Source of the DNA: Polaromonas sp.
Lineage (GTDB): Bacteria; Pseudomonadota; Gammaproteobacteria; Burkholderiales; Burkholderiaceae_C
DNA length: 35,803 bases
NCBI GenBank assembly: GCA_028292745.1
Contig: JAQGLT010000114.1
Span: 1 to 35,803 of the forward strand
Reading direction: 5' to 3'
The notes beneath the pieces are model-generated. The model was not told the DNA's origin, ran no database searches, and saw only the letters and a program-made list of their open reading frames with translations. The translations under genes were made by a program, and so were the position numbers. Shown piece by piece: positions 16,256-25,463 of this stretch. Positions within the stretch are counted from its first letter, which is position 1; every line of letters starts with the position of its first letter.

Positions 16256-18049
16256 ATGACCGCTACATTAAAAATCCCCAAGCGCAAATTTGACGTCGTC
16301 ATCGTGGGCGCCGGCGGCTCCGGCATGCGCGCCTCGCTGCAACTGGCCCGCGCCGGCCTGAACGTCGCCGTGCTCTCCAAAGTCTTCCCGACCCGCTCCC
16401 ATACCGTGGCGGCACAAGGCGGTATCGGCGCCTCCCTGGGCAACATGTCCGAGGACAACTGGCACTACCATTTTTACGACACCGTCAAGGGCGGCGACTG
16501 GCTGGGTGACCAGGATGCGATTGAATACATGTGCCGCGAGGCGCCCAAGGTCGTGTACGACCTGGAGCACATGGGCATGCCGTTTGACCGCAATCCGGAC
16601 GGCACGATCTACCAGCGTCCTTTCGGCGGCCACACCGCCAACTATGGCGAAAAGCCCGTGCAGCGCGCCTGCGCCGCCGCCGACCGCACCGGCCATGCCA
16701 TGCTGCACACGCTCTACCAGCAAAACGTCAAGGAAAAAACCAGCTTCTTCGTCGAATGGATGGCGCTGGACCTGATCCGAGATGCCGCCGGTGACGTGGT
16801 GGGCGTTACCGCCCTGGAGATGGAAACGGGCGAGCTGCACATTTTTGAGGCCAAGACCACTTTGCTTGCCACGGGCGGGGCGGGCCGTATTTTCGCTGCA
16901 TCGACCAACGCCTTTATCAACACCGGCGACGGCCTGGGCATGGCGGCGCGTGCCGGCATTCCTCTGGAAGACATGGAGTTCTGGCAGTTCCATCCGACCG
17001 GCGTGGCCGGCGCCGGGGTTCTGCTGACCGAAGGCTGCCGCGGCGAAGGGGCCATTTTGCGCAACTGCAATGGCGAGCGCTTCATGGAGCGCTATGCGCC
17101 CACCCTGAAGGATCTCGCGCCGCGTGACTTCGTATCGCGTTCGATGGACCAGGACATCAAGGAAGGTCGCGGCTGCGGCCCGAACAAAGACTACATTTTG
17201 CTCGACATGACCCATCTGGGCGTCGATGCAATTGCCAAGCGCCTTCCCTCGGTGCTGGAGATCGGCCATAACTTTGCCAACGTCGACATCACCAAGGAAG
17301 CGATTCCCGTGGTGCCCACCATCCACTATCAGATGGGCGGTATTCCGACCAATATCCACGGCCAGGTCGTGACGCAGAACGCTTCCAACGAAAGCGAAGT
17401 CGTCAACGGTCTGTATGCCGTGGGCGAATGCTCCTGCGTCAGCGTTCATGGCGCCAACCGCCTGGGCACGAACTCGCTGCTTGACCTGCTGGTGTTCGGC
17501 ATTGCTGCCGGCAACCACATTGTTGAGTACAACAAGACCACCAGCCACAAGCCTTTGCCTGCCGACGCAGCGGACAAGTCCCTGGCGCGCATCGCCCGGC
17601 TGGACAATGCGACCGATGGCGAATATGCGCAAGACGTGGCCAACGACCTGCGCGCCGCCATGCAGCTGCATGCCGGCGTGTTCCGCACCCAGGCCATCAT
17701 GAACGAAGGTGTCGTCAAGATTGCCGCCATGCGCGCGCGCGTGGCCGCCATCGGCCTGAAGGACAAGTCCAAGATTTTCAATACCGCACGCATTGAAGCG
17801 CTGGAAGTGGAAAATCTCATCGAGGTGGCGCAGGCCACGATTGAGTCGGCCGCTGCCCGCAGGGAAAGCCGCGGCGCGCACTCGGTCGACGACTTCGGCG
17901 ACACCCCCGAGCATCCAAACGGCCGCAATGACGCCGAATGGCACAAGCACACGCTGTGGTACAGCGAAGGCAACCGTCTGGCGTACAAGCCGGTTCAGAT
18001 GACACCGCTGACGGTGGAATCCGTGCCGATGAAAACGCGTACGTTCTAA
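16256..18049 (+). CDS. sdhA: Succinate dehydrogenase flavoprotein subunit
   Basis: Catalytic subunit that oxidises succinate to fumarate with covalently bound FAD. 597 residues, normal. The N-terminal FAD motif VGAGGSGMRASLQLA is followed by His49 in SHTVAAQGG, the residue that carries FAD. The catalytic region includes FWQFHPTGVAGAGVLLTEGCRGEGA, the arginine stretch of the capping domain, IPVVPTIHYQMGGIPTN, and GECSCVSVHGANRLGTNSLLDLLVFG. It ends with MKTRTF. It lies between sdhD and sdhB in the operon; sdhE downstream supplies the flavin-attachment factor. Confidence 0.97.
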   Translation: MTATLKIPKRKFDVVIVGAGGSGMRASLQLARAGLNVAVLSKVFPTRSHTVAAQGGIGASLGNMSEDNWHYHFYDTVKGGDWLGDQDAIEYMCREAPKVVYDLEHMGMPFDRNPDGTIYQRPFGGHTANYGEKPVQRACAAADRTGHAMLHTLYQQNVKEKTSFFVEWMALDLIRDAAGDVVGVTALEMETGELHIFEAKTTLLATGGAGRIFAASTNAFINTGDGLGMAARAGIPLEDMEFWQFHPTGVAGAGVLLTEGCRGEGAILRNCNGERFMERYAPTLKDLAPRDFVSRSMDQDIKEGRGCGPNKDYILLDMTHLGVDAIAKRLPSVLEIGHNFANVDITKEAIPVVPTIHYQMGGIPTNIHGQVVTQNASNESEVVNGLYAVGECSCVSVHGANRLGTNSLLDLLVFGIAAGNHIVEYNKTTSHKPLPADAADKSLARIARLDNATDGEYAQDVANDLRAAMQLHAGVFRTQAIMNEGVVKIAAMRARVAAIGLKDKSKIFNTARIEALEVENLIEVAQATIESAAARRESRGAHSVDDFGDTPEHPNGRNDAEWHKHTLWYSEGNRLAYKPVQMTPLTVESVPMKTRTF

Positions 18050-18093
18050 GCGGCAACCCGCGACCAGAAAAATCGAAAGAAACGAGAAACCAC

Positions 18094-18798
18094 ATGACCA
18101 AGCGTACTTTCCAGATTTACCGCTACAACCCCGACACCGACACCAAGCCGTACATGCAGACCATCGAGGTTGAGCTTGACGGCCATGAACGCATGCTGCT
18201 CGATGCCCTGATGAAACTCAAGGCTCAGGACCCGACCATCAGCTTTCGGCGTTCCTGCCGCGAAGGTGTTTGCGGCTCCGACGCGATGAACATCAACGGC
18301 AAGAACGGCCTGGCCTGCCTGACCAACATGAGCACGCTCAAGGGCACCATCGTTCTGAAGCCGCTGCCGGGCCTGCCGGTGGTGCGCGATTTGTTTGTCG
18401 ACATGACGCAGTTCTTCAAGCAGTACAACTCGATCAAGCCTTACCTCATCAACGACAACGTCCCGCCGCAAAAGGAGCGTTTGCAAAGTCCTGAAGAGCG
18501 CGATGAGCTCAACGGCCTGTACGAGTGCATTCTGTGCGCCAGCTGCTCGACGGCCTGCCCCAGCTTCTGGTGGAACCCGGACAAGTTCGTCGGTCCTGCC
18601 GGCCTGCTGCAGGCCTATCGCTTTTTGGCCGACAGCCGCGATGAAGCGACCGCCGAGCGTCTGGACAACTTGGAAGACCCTTACCGGCTGTTCCGTTGCC
18701 ACACCATCATGAACTGCGTTGACGTTTGCCCCAAAGGCCTGAATCCAGCCAAGGCAATCGGCAAGATCAAGGAAATGATGGTCTTGCGCACTGTCTGA
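18094..18798 (+). CDS. sdhB: Succinate dehydrogenase iron-sulfur subunit
   Basis: 234-residue electron-transfer subunit linking SdhA to the membrane quinone site. The [2Fe-2S] ligands are Cys55, Cys60 and Cys75, with Asp63 at the third position (SCREGVCGSDAMNINGKNGLAC, as in many SdhB). The [4Fe-4S] and [3Fe-4S] centres use the later CILCASCSTACPSFWW and CHTIMNCVDVCPKGLNP motifs. ATG 18094 gives the family N-terminus MTKRTFQIYRYNP; the frame is open further upstream only inside sdhA. It lies 44 bases after sdhA. Confidence 0.97.
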   Translation: MTKRTFQIYRYNPDTDTKPYMQTIEVELDGHERMLLDALMKLKAQDPTISFRRSCREGVCGSDAMNINGKNGLACLTNMSTLKGTIVLKPLPGLPVVRDLFVDMTQFFKQYNSIKPYLINDNVPPQKERLQSPEERDELNGLYECILCASCSTACPSFWWNPDKFVGPAGLLQAYRFLADSRDEATAERLDNLEDPYRLFRCHTIMNCVDVCPKGLNPAKAIGKIKEMMVLRTV

Positions 18799-18820
18799 CA
18801 GCGCCGCACCGCACACTTCG

Positions 18821-19129
18821 ATGGACATGACACGGATGCTGCTCGATGAGCGCGGCTTGAGCAAGCTGAAATGGCGCTGCCGCCGCGGCCTGCTGGAAAA
18901 CGATCTGCTGATCGAGAATTTTTTTCTTCGTCATGAAGCCACCCTCAGTGTCAGGCAGGCCAAAGGCTTGAATGATTTAATGGAACTGTCCGATAACGAT
19001 CTGCTTGACCTGCTGCTCAGGCGCAAGGAACCCGGCCAGTTGTCTGATTCCCTGGCCATGAAAACCGCTTCCACCCCCGAAGCTCTTGAGGTTCTATGCC
19101 TGCTTCGCCCCGGGGCCTCGGCTCCTTAA
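18821..19129 (+). CDS. sdhE: FAD assembly factor SdhE
   Basis: Small cytosolic helical protein (102 residues) that promotes covalent attachment of FAD to SdhA. The diagnostic RGxxE motif is RGLLE at 22-26, preceded by KLKWRCR and followed by DLLIENFF; the acidic [19 protein letters not shown] stretch is also typical. The start is ambiguous: ATGs at 18821, 18827 and 18836 all lie close together. It is 22 bases after sdhB and 29 bases before gltA, so it is cotranscribed with its client enzyme. Confidence 0.9.
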   Translation: MDMTRMLLDERGLSKLKWRCRRGLLENDLLIENFFLRHEATLSVRQAKGLNDLMELSDNDLLDLLLRRKEPGQLSDSLAMKTASTPEALEVLCLLRPGASAP

Positions 19130-19158
19130 TATCCTTTCAAAGAGAGAGAGAACACCAC

Positions 19159-20469
19159 ATGAAGTTAGCCGACAACAAAGCCACCCTGACCTTCAGCGAT
19201 GGCAGTCCGCAGGTCGAATTGCCTGTCTACCAAGGCAGTGTGGGTCCTGACGTGGTGGACATTCGCAAGTTGTATGCGCAGACCGGCATGTTCACCTATG
19301 ACCCCGGCTTCATGTCCACCGCCGCATGCCAGTCGGCCATTACCTACATCGATGGCGACAAGGGTGAACTGCTGTACCGCGGCTATCCCATCGAGCAGCT
19401 CGCCACCAACTGCGACTACCTCGAAACCTGCCACCTGCTGCTGTACGGCGAACTGCCCAACGCGACCCAGAAAAAAGATTTCGTCAGCCGCGTGACCAAC
19501 CACACCATGGTCAACGAGCAGATGCAGTTCTTCCTGCGCGGTTTTCGCCGTGACGCGCACCCGATGGCCATCATGACCGGCCTGGTCGGCGCCCTGTCGG
19601 CCTTCTACCACGACAGCACCGACATCAACAACCCTGAGCACCGCGACATCGCGGCGATTCGCCTGATCGCAAAAATGCCCACGCTGGTGGCCATGGCCTA
19701 CAAGTACACCATCGGCCAGCCGTACATGTACCCGCGCAACAACCTCAGCTACTCAGGCAATTTCCTGCACATGATGTTTGCCACGCCGTGCGAGGAATAC
19801 AAGGTCAATCCGGTGCTCGAACGCGCCCTGGACCGCATCTTCATCCTGCATGCCGACCATGAGCAGAACGCCTCCACCTCGACCGTGCGCCTGTGCGGCT
19901 CGTCAGGCACCAACCCGTTCGCCGCCATTGCAGCGGGTGTCGCCTGCCTCTGGGGCCCCGCCCATGGTGGCGCCAACGAAGCGGCACTCAACATGCTGGG
20001 TGACATCCAGAAGCAAGGCGGTGTCGAGAAGATCGGTGAATTCATCAAGCAGGTCAAGGACAAGAATTCCGGCGTCAAGCTGATGGGCTTTGGCCACCGC
20101 GTGTACAAGAACTACGACCCGCGCGCCAAGCTCATGCAGGAAACCTGCAAGGAAGTGCTGCGTGAAATGGGCCTGGAAAATGACCCGCTGTTCAAGCTGG
20201 CCATGGCGCTGGAAAAGATTGCGCTGGAAGACGACTACTTCGTTTCCCGCAAGCTCTATCCCAATGTGGACTTCTACTCCGGCATCGTGCAGCGCGCCAT
20301 CGGCATCCCGGTATCGCTTTTCACCGCGATCTTTGCGCTCGCCCGCAATGTCGGCTGGATGGCCCAGCTGAACGAGATGATCGGCGACCCCGAGTACAAG
20401 ATCGGCCGGCCACGCCAGTTGTTCGTGGGTTCCATTCCGCGTGACGTGAAGGAAATGGCACAGCGTTAA
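19159..20469 (+). CDS. gltA: Citrate synthase (type II)
   Basis: Condenses acetyl-CoA with oxaloacetate to start the TCA cycle. 436 residues, the size of hexameric, NADH-sensitive proteobacterial enzymes. Catalytic residues are His269 ([10 protein letters not shown]), His313 ([13 protein letters not shown]) and Asp371 (NVDFYSG). ATG 19159 ([12 protein letters not shown]) is preceded by GAGAGAGAG as a ribosome site; the longer frame from 19096 begins inside sdhE. It is the last gene of the sdh group, followed by a strong terminator. Confidence 0.97.
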   Translation: MKLADNKATLTFSDGSPQVELPVYQGSVGPDVVDIRKLYAQTGMFTYDPGFMSTAACQSAITYIDGDKGELLYRGYPIEQLATNCDYLETCHLLLYGELPNATQKKDFVSRVTNHTMVNEQMQFFLRGFRRDAHPMAIMTGLVGALSAFYHDSTDINNPEHRDIAAIRLIAKMPTLVAMAYKYTIGQPYMYPRNNLSYSGNFLHMMFATPCEEYKVNPVLERALDRIFILHADHEQNASTSTVRLCGSSGTNPFAAIAAGVACLWGPAHGGANEAALNMLGDIQKQGGVEKIGEFIKQVKDKNSGVKLMGFGHRVYKNYDPRAKLMQETCKEVLREMGLENDPLFKLAMALEKIALEDDYFVSRKLYPNVDFYSGIVQRAIGIPVSLFTAIFALARNVGWMAQLNEMIGDPEYKIGRPRQLFVGSIPRDVKEMAQR

Positions 20470-20505
20470 ACAGCGCAGAGGGCCAGGTCTTTCAAGACCC
20501 GGACG

Positions 20506-20540
20506 AAAACCCGCCTGATGGCAACATCGGCGGGTTTTTT
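20506..20540 (+). terminator. Rho-independent terminator after gltA
   Basis: Stem AAAACCCGCC (20506-20515) / GGCGGGTTTT (20529-20538), with an inner GATG/CATC stem closed by a GCAA tetraloop, one bulged T, and a six-T tract (20535-20540). It ends the gntR/sdh/gltA transcript. Confidence 0.92.
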
Positions 20541-20550
20541 AACAAGTGAC

Positions 20551-20593
20551 ACTACATTTTTAATAGCAAACTATGCTTATCTGTCGTGCGCCA
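20551..20593 (-). repeat. Dispersed 43-base repeat element, copy after the gltA terminator
   Basis: Read on the minus strand: TGGCGC, ten variable bases, AGCATAGTTT, then GCTATTAAAAATGTAGT (box 20551-20567, one mismatch at the last base). The 6+10+10+17 spacing is the same as in the copies at 8455 and 24055, although the ten-base block has diverged. Confidence 0.6.
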
Positions 20594-20665
20594 AGAGCAT
20601 ATAACGTTCATTTTTCGAGCTTGAACCAGCGACGTTGCCCTAACGCGTTCGCATTGACACGCCAG

Positions 20666-20684
20666 TCATCGTGCATTGCGATGA
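20666..20684. promoter_or_regulatory. Upstream dyad, probable LysR-type binding site
   Basis: TCATCGTGCATTGCGATGA, a 19-bp dyad with six-base perfect arms. It matches the second site at 20718-20736 in 16 of 19 positions. It overlaps the region just downstream of a TTGACA (20654-20659) that could be a -35 box. Confidence 0.65.
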
Positions 20685-20717
20685 GTAAATAGAGTTTATT
20701 TAAAGCAGAATAACTAC

Positions 20718-20736
20718 TCATCGCCAATTGCGATGA
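20718..20736. promoter_or_regulatory. Downstream dyad, probable LysR-type binding site
   Basis: TCATCGCCAATTGCGATGA, a 19-bp dyad with seven-base perfect arms (TCATCGC / GCGATGA). It ends nine bases before the lysR ATG. It lies 52 bp, about five helical turns, from the first copy, as expected for paired LysR sites and autoregulation. Confidence 0.65.
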
Positions 20737-20745
20737 CCTAACGTC

Positions 20746-21675
20746 ATGTCCATTAAAAGTTCTGAACGCAACTTTGCTCGCCGCATCGACCTCACCTCGC
20801 TTCAGCTGTTTGTAGCCGTGTGCGAACTGGGCAGCATTGGCAAGGCCGCGGAGCGTGAATTCATTGCAGCGTCTGCCGTGAGCAAGCGCCTGAGCGACCT
20901 CGAAGCCACGCTGGACACGTCGCTGCTTTACCGACACACGCGGGGTGTGGACTTGACGCCGGCCGGCGAAAGCCTGCTTCACCATGCACGCTCGGTGCTG
21001 TTCAGCCTGGAGAAAATGCAGGGCGAACTGAGCGAATATGCCGACGGGGTGCGCGGCCATGTACGGGTGCACGCCAGTATTTCCGCCATCGTGCAATTTC
21101 TGCCTGAAGACCTGGGCGCCTTCATACGGCAGCATTCCGAAATCAAGATTGACCTGGAAGAGCACCTGAGCACCGAAGTGGTCCGGGCCGTGCAGGAAGG
21201 CACTGCCGACCTGGGCGTCTGCAACACCGCCAACGGTACCGGCGCGTTGCAGACCTTGCCCTACCGCCACGACAAACTGGTGCTGATTGTGCCCAGAGGG
21301 CATGAACTGTGCGCACAAGGCGCTATAAATTTTGAAGCAGCGCTGGACTACGACCAGGTCGGCCTGCACTCCAACAGCTCGATTTACCTGGCCATGCGCC
21401 AAGCCGCCACCGCCCTGGGCCGTACCATCAAGCTGCGCATCCACGTGACAGGGCTCGATGCCATGTGCCGGATGATCCACAACGGCCTGGGCGTCGGCGT
21501 CATGCCGCAACGCGCTTTTGACCTGATGCACGGCGTGGGCGAACTCGAATCCGTCGTGTTGCTCGACGACTGGGCGGCACGCCGCATCCAGCTGGTGGCG
21601 CGTGATTTTTCCACCCTGCCCCTGACCGCCCGGCTGCTGGTCGAGCACCTCGCCCATCCGCCGATCAACCCCTAA
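20746..21675 (+). CDS. LysR-family transcriptional regulator
   Basis: 309 residues. The N-terminal helix-turn-helix (residues about 16-75) reads [60 protein letters not shown] in outline, followed by a linker helix and a periplasmic-binding-like effector domain (about 95-300). ATG 20746 gives the right N-terminus but has no Shine-Dalgarno; two matching 19-bp dyads precede it. The gene is 29 bases upstream of leuC and on the same strand, so it may be cotranscribed with, or control, the leucine genes, but it does not look like an obvious LeuO or IlvY and its ligand is unknown. A box of the dispersed repeat falls in the effector-domain codons. Confidence 0.88.
   Translation: MSIKSSERNFARRIDLTSLQLFVAVCELGSIGKAAEREFIAASAVSKRLSDLEATLDTSLLYRHTRGVDLTPAGESLLHHARSVLFSLEKMQGELSEYADGVRGHVRVHASISAIVQFLPEDLGAFIRQHSEIKIDLEEHLSTEVVRAVQEGTADLGVCNTANGTGALQTLPYRHDKLVLIVPRGHELCAQGAINFEAALDYDQVGLHSNSSIYLAMRQAATALGRTIKLRIHVTGLDAMCRMIHNGLGVGVMPQRAFDLMHGVGELESVVLLDDWAARRIQLVARDFSTLPLTARLLVEHLAHPPINP
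21322..21338 (-). repeat. Dispersed repeat box inside lysR
   Basis: Read on the minus strand it is GCTTCAAAATTTATAGC, an exact fit to GCTWY-N7-RTAGC. CAGCGC is present but right next to the box instead of 20 bases away, so this is a shortened or chance copy. On the coding strand it encodes AINFEAA. Confidence 0.4.
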
Positions 21676-21704
21676 AATTACCCGAACACCACGAAGGAGA
21701 CCCC

Positions 21705-23156
21705 ATGGGACGCACCCTCTACGACAAGATCTGGGACGAGCACGTCGTTCACACCGAAGAAGACGGCACCTCGATTCTCTACATCGACCGCCACCTGGTG
21801 CATGAAGTCACCAGCCCCCAAGCGTTCGAGGGCCTGCGCGAGGCTGGCCGAAAGGTCTGGCGCATCAGCTCCATCGTCGCCACCGCCGACCACAACACGC
21901 CGACGACCGGCTGGGAACTCGGTTACGACGGGATTACCGATTTGGTGAGCAAGGAGCAGATCACCACGCTGGACGCCAACATCAAGGAATTCGGCGCGGC
22001 GGCCTTTTTCCCCTTTATGTCCCGGCGCCAGGGTATCGTGCATGTGATCGGGCCCGAGAACGGCGCCACCCTGCCCGGCATGACGGTGGTGTGCGGGGAC
22101 TCGCACACCTCGACCCACGGCGCGTTCGGTGCGCTGGCGCACGGCATCGGCACCAGCGAGGTCGAGCACGTCATGGCGACGCAGACCCTGCTGGCCAAGA
22201 AGGCCAAGAACATGCTCATCAAGGTCGAAGGCACCGTCGCCAAAGGCGTGACCGCCAAGGACATCGTGCTGGCCATCATCGGCAAGATCGGCACGGCGGG
22301 CGGCACCGGCTACACGATTGAATTCGCCGGCTCGGCCATTCGCGCGCTCACCATGGAAGGCAGGATGACGGTCTGCAACATGGCCATTGAAGGCGGCGCC
22401 CGCGCCGGCCTGGTGGCGGTGGACAGCAAGACCATCGAATATGTGAAAGGCCGGTTGCTGGCGCCGGGAACCGACCCAAAGACGGGGCAGTTCGTCGGCG
22501 GCCCGGAATGGGACCTGGCGGCGCGCTACTGGGCCACGCTGCATTCCGATGCCGATGCCCATTTTGATGCCGTGGTCGAGCTGGACGCGAGCCAGATCCT
22601 GCCGCAGGTGAGCTGGGGCACCTCGCCCGAGATGGTGCTGTCGATTGAAGGCCGGGTGCCCGATCCGGAAAAGGAAAAGGACATCAACAAGCGCGGCGCG
22701 ATCGAGCGCGCCCTGACCTACATGGGCCTGGAGCCGGGCAAGGCGCTGAATGATTTGTATATTGACAAGGTGTTCATCGGCTCGTGCACAAACAGCCGCA
22801 TCGAGGACATGCGCGAAGCCGCCGCGGTCGTCAAGAAAATCGGCCAGAAGGTCGCCAAGAACGTCAAGCTCGCGATGGTCGTGCCGGGGTCGGGGCTGGT
22901 GAAGGAACAGGCCGAGCGTGAGGGGCTGGACAAGATTTTCCTGGCTGCCGGCTTTGAGTGGCGCGAGCCGGGTTGCTCGATGTGCCTGGCGATGAACGCC
23001 GACCGGCTGGAGCCGGGCGAGCGCTGCGCCTCGACCAGCAACCGCAACTTCGAAGGCCGGCAGGGCGCCGGCGGCCGTACCCACCTGGTCAGCCCGGCCA
23101 TGGCGGCGGCGGCGGCGGTGCATGGCCATTTTGTCGATATCCGCAAGTTCGTCTGA
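21705..23156 (+). CDS. leuC: 3-isopropylmalate dehydratase large subunit
   Basis: Isomerises 2-isopropylmalate to 3-isopropylmalate with LeuD in leucine synthesis. 483 residues, slightly longer than the usual ~470. The [4Fe-4S] ligands are Cys361 (GSCTNSR) and Cys424/Cys427 (GCSMC). Substrate and fold motifs include [28 protein letters not shown] and [12 protein letters not shown] near the end. ATG 21705 has an excellent GAAGGAGA eight bases upstream. It lies 29 bases after the LysR gene; the small lipoprotein gene and leuD follow. Confidence 0.97.
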   Translation: MGRTLYDKIWDEHVVHTEEDGTSILYIDRHLVHEVTSPQAFEGLREAGRKVWRISSIVATADHNTPTTGWELGYDGITDLVSKEQITTLDANIKEFGAAAFFPFMSRRQGIVHVIGPENGATLPGMTVVCGDSHTSTHGAFGALAHGIGTSEVEHVMATQTLLAKKAKNMLIKVEGTVAKGVTAKDIVLAIIGKIGTAGGTGYTIEFAGSAIRALTMEGRMTVCNMAIEGGARAGLVAVDSKTIEYVKGRLLAPGTDPKTGQFVGGPEWDLAARYWATLHSDADAHFDAVVELDASQILPQVSWGTSPEMVLSIEGRVPDPEKEKDINKRGAIERALTYMGLEPGKALNDLYIDKVFIGSCTNSRIEDMREAAAVVKKIGQKVAKNVKLAMVVPGSGLVKEQAEREGLDKIFLAAGFEWREPGCSMCLAMNADRLEPGERCASTSNRNFEGRQGAGGRTHLVSPAMAAAAAVHGHFVDIRKFV

Positions 23157-23176
23157 ACCTCCCCAGAAAGATGCTG

Positions 23177-23314
23177 ATGAAAAAAATTGCTACAGGTCTT
23201 ACGGTGGCCCTTGCACTGTTGTCCACCTTCGCGCTGTCAGGCTGCAACACCGTCCGGGGCATTGGCCAGGATGTGCAGCGGGCCGGCTCGGCCGTGTCAA
23301 ACGCCGCCCAATAA
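23177..23314 (+). CDS. Entericidin A/B family lipoprotein
   Basis: Tiny (45-residue) lipoprotein. It has a signal peptide (MKKIATGLTVALALLSTF), a lipobox LSGC with Cys23 as the lipidated residue, and the short mature part CNTVRGIGQDVQRAGSAVSNAAQ, which matches the entericidin pattern CNTxRGxGxDxxxxGxxixxAA. Entericidins are small membrane lipoproteins described in E. coli as a toxin/antidote pair linked to stationary-phase lysis; only one member is here and its role in this group is unknown. ATG 23177 is chosen, with ATG 23171 two codons earlier possible. It is 20 bases after leuC and 18 bases before leuD, so it is cotranscribed with leucine genes. Confidence 0.85.
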   Translation: MKKIATGLTVALALLSTFALSGCNTVRGIGQDVQRAGSAVSNAAQ

Positions 23315-23332
23315 CAGAAATCGGGATTCCTC

Positions 23333-23983
23333 ATGCAAAAATTCACCGTGCATACCGGCCTCGTCGCTCCGATGGACCGCGAGAACGTCGATACCGACGC
23401 CATCATCCCCAAGCAGTTCCTCAAATCGATCCGCAAGACCGGCTTCGGCCCCAACCTGTTCGACGAATGGCGCTACCTGGATGCCGGCTTTCCCGGCCAG
23501 GATCCGGCCAGCCGCAAGCCGAATCCGGACTTCGTGCTGAACCAGCCGCGCTATGCCGGCGCCTCCATCCTGCTGGCGCGCAAGAACTTCGGCTGCGGCT
23601 CTTCGCGCGAGCATGCGCCGTGGGCGCTGGACCAATTCGGCTTCCGGGCCATCATCGCGCCCAGCTATGCCGACATCTTCTTCAACAACAGCTTCAAGAA
23701 CGGCCTGCTGCCCATCGTGCTGCCCGAGGCCCAGGTGTCGCGGCTGTTCGACGAGGCGCTGGCGTTTCCCGGCTACCAGCTCACGATTGACCTGGAACGC
23801 CAGGTCATCGTCAAGCCGCAAGGCGAGGAGCTGCCTTTCGACGTCCAGGCATTCCGCAAATATTGCCTGCTCAATGGCTTTGACGATATCGGCCTGACCT
23901 TGCTGCAAGCCGACAAGATCAAGGCCTTTGAAGCCGAGCGCCTGGCCAGCAAACCGTGGCTGAGCCACACCGTCGCCGGCTGA
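23333..23983 (+). CDS. leuD: 3-isopropylmalate dehydratase small subunit
   Basis: Swivel-domain partner of LeuC, 216 residues, standard for proteobacteria. Signature stretches are the N-terminal [35 protein letters not shown] (about residues 86-99) and [16 protein letters not shown] 23333 follows the entericidin-like gene by 18 bases, with a weak site (GGGATTCCTC) upstream. leuB follows, separated by a dispersed-repeat copy. Confidence 0.97.
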   Translation: MQKFTVHTGLVAPMDRENVDTDAIIPKQFLKSIRKTGFGPNLFDEWRYLDAGFPGQDPASRKPNPDFVLNQPRYAGASILLARKNFGCGSSREHAPWALDQFGFRAIIAPSYADIFFNNSFKNGLLPIVLPEAQVSRLFDEALAFPGYQLTIDLERQVIVKPQGEELPFDVQAFRKYCLLNGFDDIGLTLLQADKIKAFEAERLASKPWLSHTVAG

Positions 23984-24054
23984 AAATCCGGGCCAGCGCT
24001 TGATTCAAGCCGGCCAGACCTCTTTCAAGCAGAAATTTAAGCAAAAACAGGCTG

Positions 24055-24097
24055 CAGCGCAATCAATACCTGCGCAAGTAGCTATTAATAACATAGC
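24055..24097 (+). repeat. Dispersed 43-base repeat element, copy forming the leuB leader
   Basis: CAGCGC (24055), ten variable bases, TGCGCAAGTA (24071) and the box GCTATTAATAACATAGC (24081-24097). It is preceded by AAAACAGGCTG (24044-24054) as at 8444-8454. Only AAAA separates it from the leuB ATG, so it fills the space where a Shine-Dalgarno would be expected. Confidence 0.75.
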
Positions 24098-24101
24098 AAA
24101 A

Positions 24102-25193
24102 ATGAAAATCGCAATTCTTCCCGGTGATGGCATCGGCACTGAAATCGTCGCCGAGGCCGTCAAGGTTTTAAACGCGCTTGATCTTCAATTTGAAACCGAA
24201 ACCGCCCTGGTCGGCGGCGCTGCCTACGAGGCGCACGGCCACCCGTTGCCCGACGCCACGCTCAAGCTGGCCAAGGAAGCCGACGCGGTGCTGTTCGGCG
24301 CCGTGGGCGACTGGAAATACGACACGCTCGACCGGCCGCTGCGCCCCGAGCAGGCGATTCTGGGCCTGCGCAAGAACCTCGGCCTGTTCGCCAATTTCCG
24401 CCCGGCCATCTGCTACCCACAGCTGGTCGATGCGTCGAGCCTGAAGCGCGAGCTGGTGGCCGGCCTGGACATCCTGATCATCCGCGAGTTGACCGGCGAC
24501 ATCTATTTCGGCCAGCCACGCGGTCGCCGGGTGGCTAGCGACGGCCATTTTCCGGGCGCCGAGGAAGCCTTCGACACGATGCGCTATTCACGGCCCGAGA
24601 TCGAGCGCATCGCGCATGTCGCCTTCCAGGCGGCCCGCAAGCGCAAGGCTGCAGGGGGCGAAGGGCGCGTCACCAGCGTGGACAAGGCCAATGTGCTGGA
24701 AACCTTCCAGTTCTGGAAAGACGTGGTGAGCGAGGTTGGCCTGCAGTATCCCGACGTGGCGCTGGACCACATGTATGTCGACAATGCCGCCATGCAGCTG
24801 GTCAGGGCACCCAAGAAATTCGACGTGGTGGTGACCGGCAACATGTTCGGCGACATCCTGTCGGACGCCGCCGCCATGCTGACCGGCAGCATCGGCATGC
24901 TGCCCTCGGCCAGCCTGAACGCCAACAACCAGGGCCTGTACGAGCCCAGCCACGGCAGCGCGCCCGACATTGCCGGCAAGGGCGTGGCCAATCCACTGGC
25001 CACCATTTTGAGCGCGGCCATGATGCTGCGCTTCAGCCTGAACCAGCCAGACGCGGCCGCGCGCATTGAAAAAGCCGTGGACAGCGTGCTGAGCCAGGGC
25101 CTGCGCACACCCGACATCCACAGCGAAGGCACCACCCGGGTCGGCACGGTGGAAATGGGTGATGCGGTGGTCAGGGCATTGACGCTGGGCTGA
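24102..25193 (+). CDS. leuB: 3-isopropylmalate dehydrogenase
   Basis: NAD-dependent oxidative decarboxylation of 3-isopropylmalate, the third leucine step. 363 residues. It has the N-terminal [19 protein letters not shown], the active-site [16 protein letters not shown], the metal-binding aspartates in [16 protein letters not shown], and the NAD-loop [18 protein letters not shown] 24102 gives the family N-terminus; an in-frame TTG at 24000 would translate the repeat and is unlikely. No Shine-Dalgarno is visible because the repeat element ends four bases upstream, so initiation may depend on coupling with leuD or on an A-rich leader. Confidence 0.96.
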   Translation: MKIAILPGDGIGTEIVAEAVKVLNALDLQFETETALVGGAAYEAHGHPLPDATLKLAKEADAVLFGAVGDWKYDTLDRPLRPEQAILGLRKNLGLFANFRPAICYPQLVDASSLKRELVAGLDILIIRELTGDIYFGQPRGRRVASDGHFPGAEEAFDTMRYSRPEIERIAHVAFQAARKRKAAGGEGRVTSVDKANVLETFQFWKDVVSEVGLQYPDVALDHMYVDNAAMQLVRAPKKFDVVVTGNMFGDILSDAAAMLTGSIGMLPSASLNANNQGLYEPSHGSAPDIAGKGVANPLATILSAAMMLRFSLNQPDAAARIEKAVDSVLSQGLRTPDIHSEGTTRVGTVEMGDAVVRALTLG

Positions 25194-25267
25194 CGTTTTT
25201 TGGCGGCAAACGGCTGTTTTCCGGTGGTTTGCCGTCGCTCTTCCTCTGGCGCCAAGGCAAGCCTCGC

Positions 25268-25273
25268 TACAAT
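25268..25273 (+). promoter_or_regulatory. Possible -10 element upstream of asd
   Basis: TACAAT in the context GCTACAATCC, about 190 bases before asd. No convincing -35 box lies 16-18 bases upstream, so this is a weak call. A similar GTACAATCC stands before fimV (26628-26633). Confidence 0.25.
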
Positions 25274-25407
25274 CCAACGTATGTGTAAAAGCCCCGCCCT
25301 CTCCCGCTGCCCTGCCGCCTTGCGCGCAGGCACCTTGGCGCCGGCCTTTACCCAGATCACTGCAACGACCACCATTAAAGGCTAGCAAGCCCGGTTCGTC
25401 GTGCCCG

Positions 25408-25424
25408 CCGGCTCGATGAGCCGG
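25408..25424 (+). other. Hairpin in the asd leader
   Basis: CCGGCTC (25408-25414) / GAGCCGG (25418-25424) around a three-base loop, 40 bases before the asd start. No T tract follows, so it is not a standard terminator. It could be a leader stem-loop; no known riboswitch consensus is recognised. Confidence 0.35.
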
Positions 25425-25463
25425 GCCAAAAAGCCGATATTTCTCGTACTTTTTAAGGCACCC

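Noticed and set aside
16268-17950. 560-codon open frame opposite sdhA
   Set aside because: Antisense shadow; sdhA is certain from its motifs.
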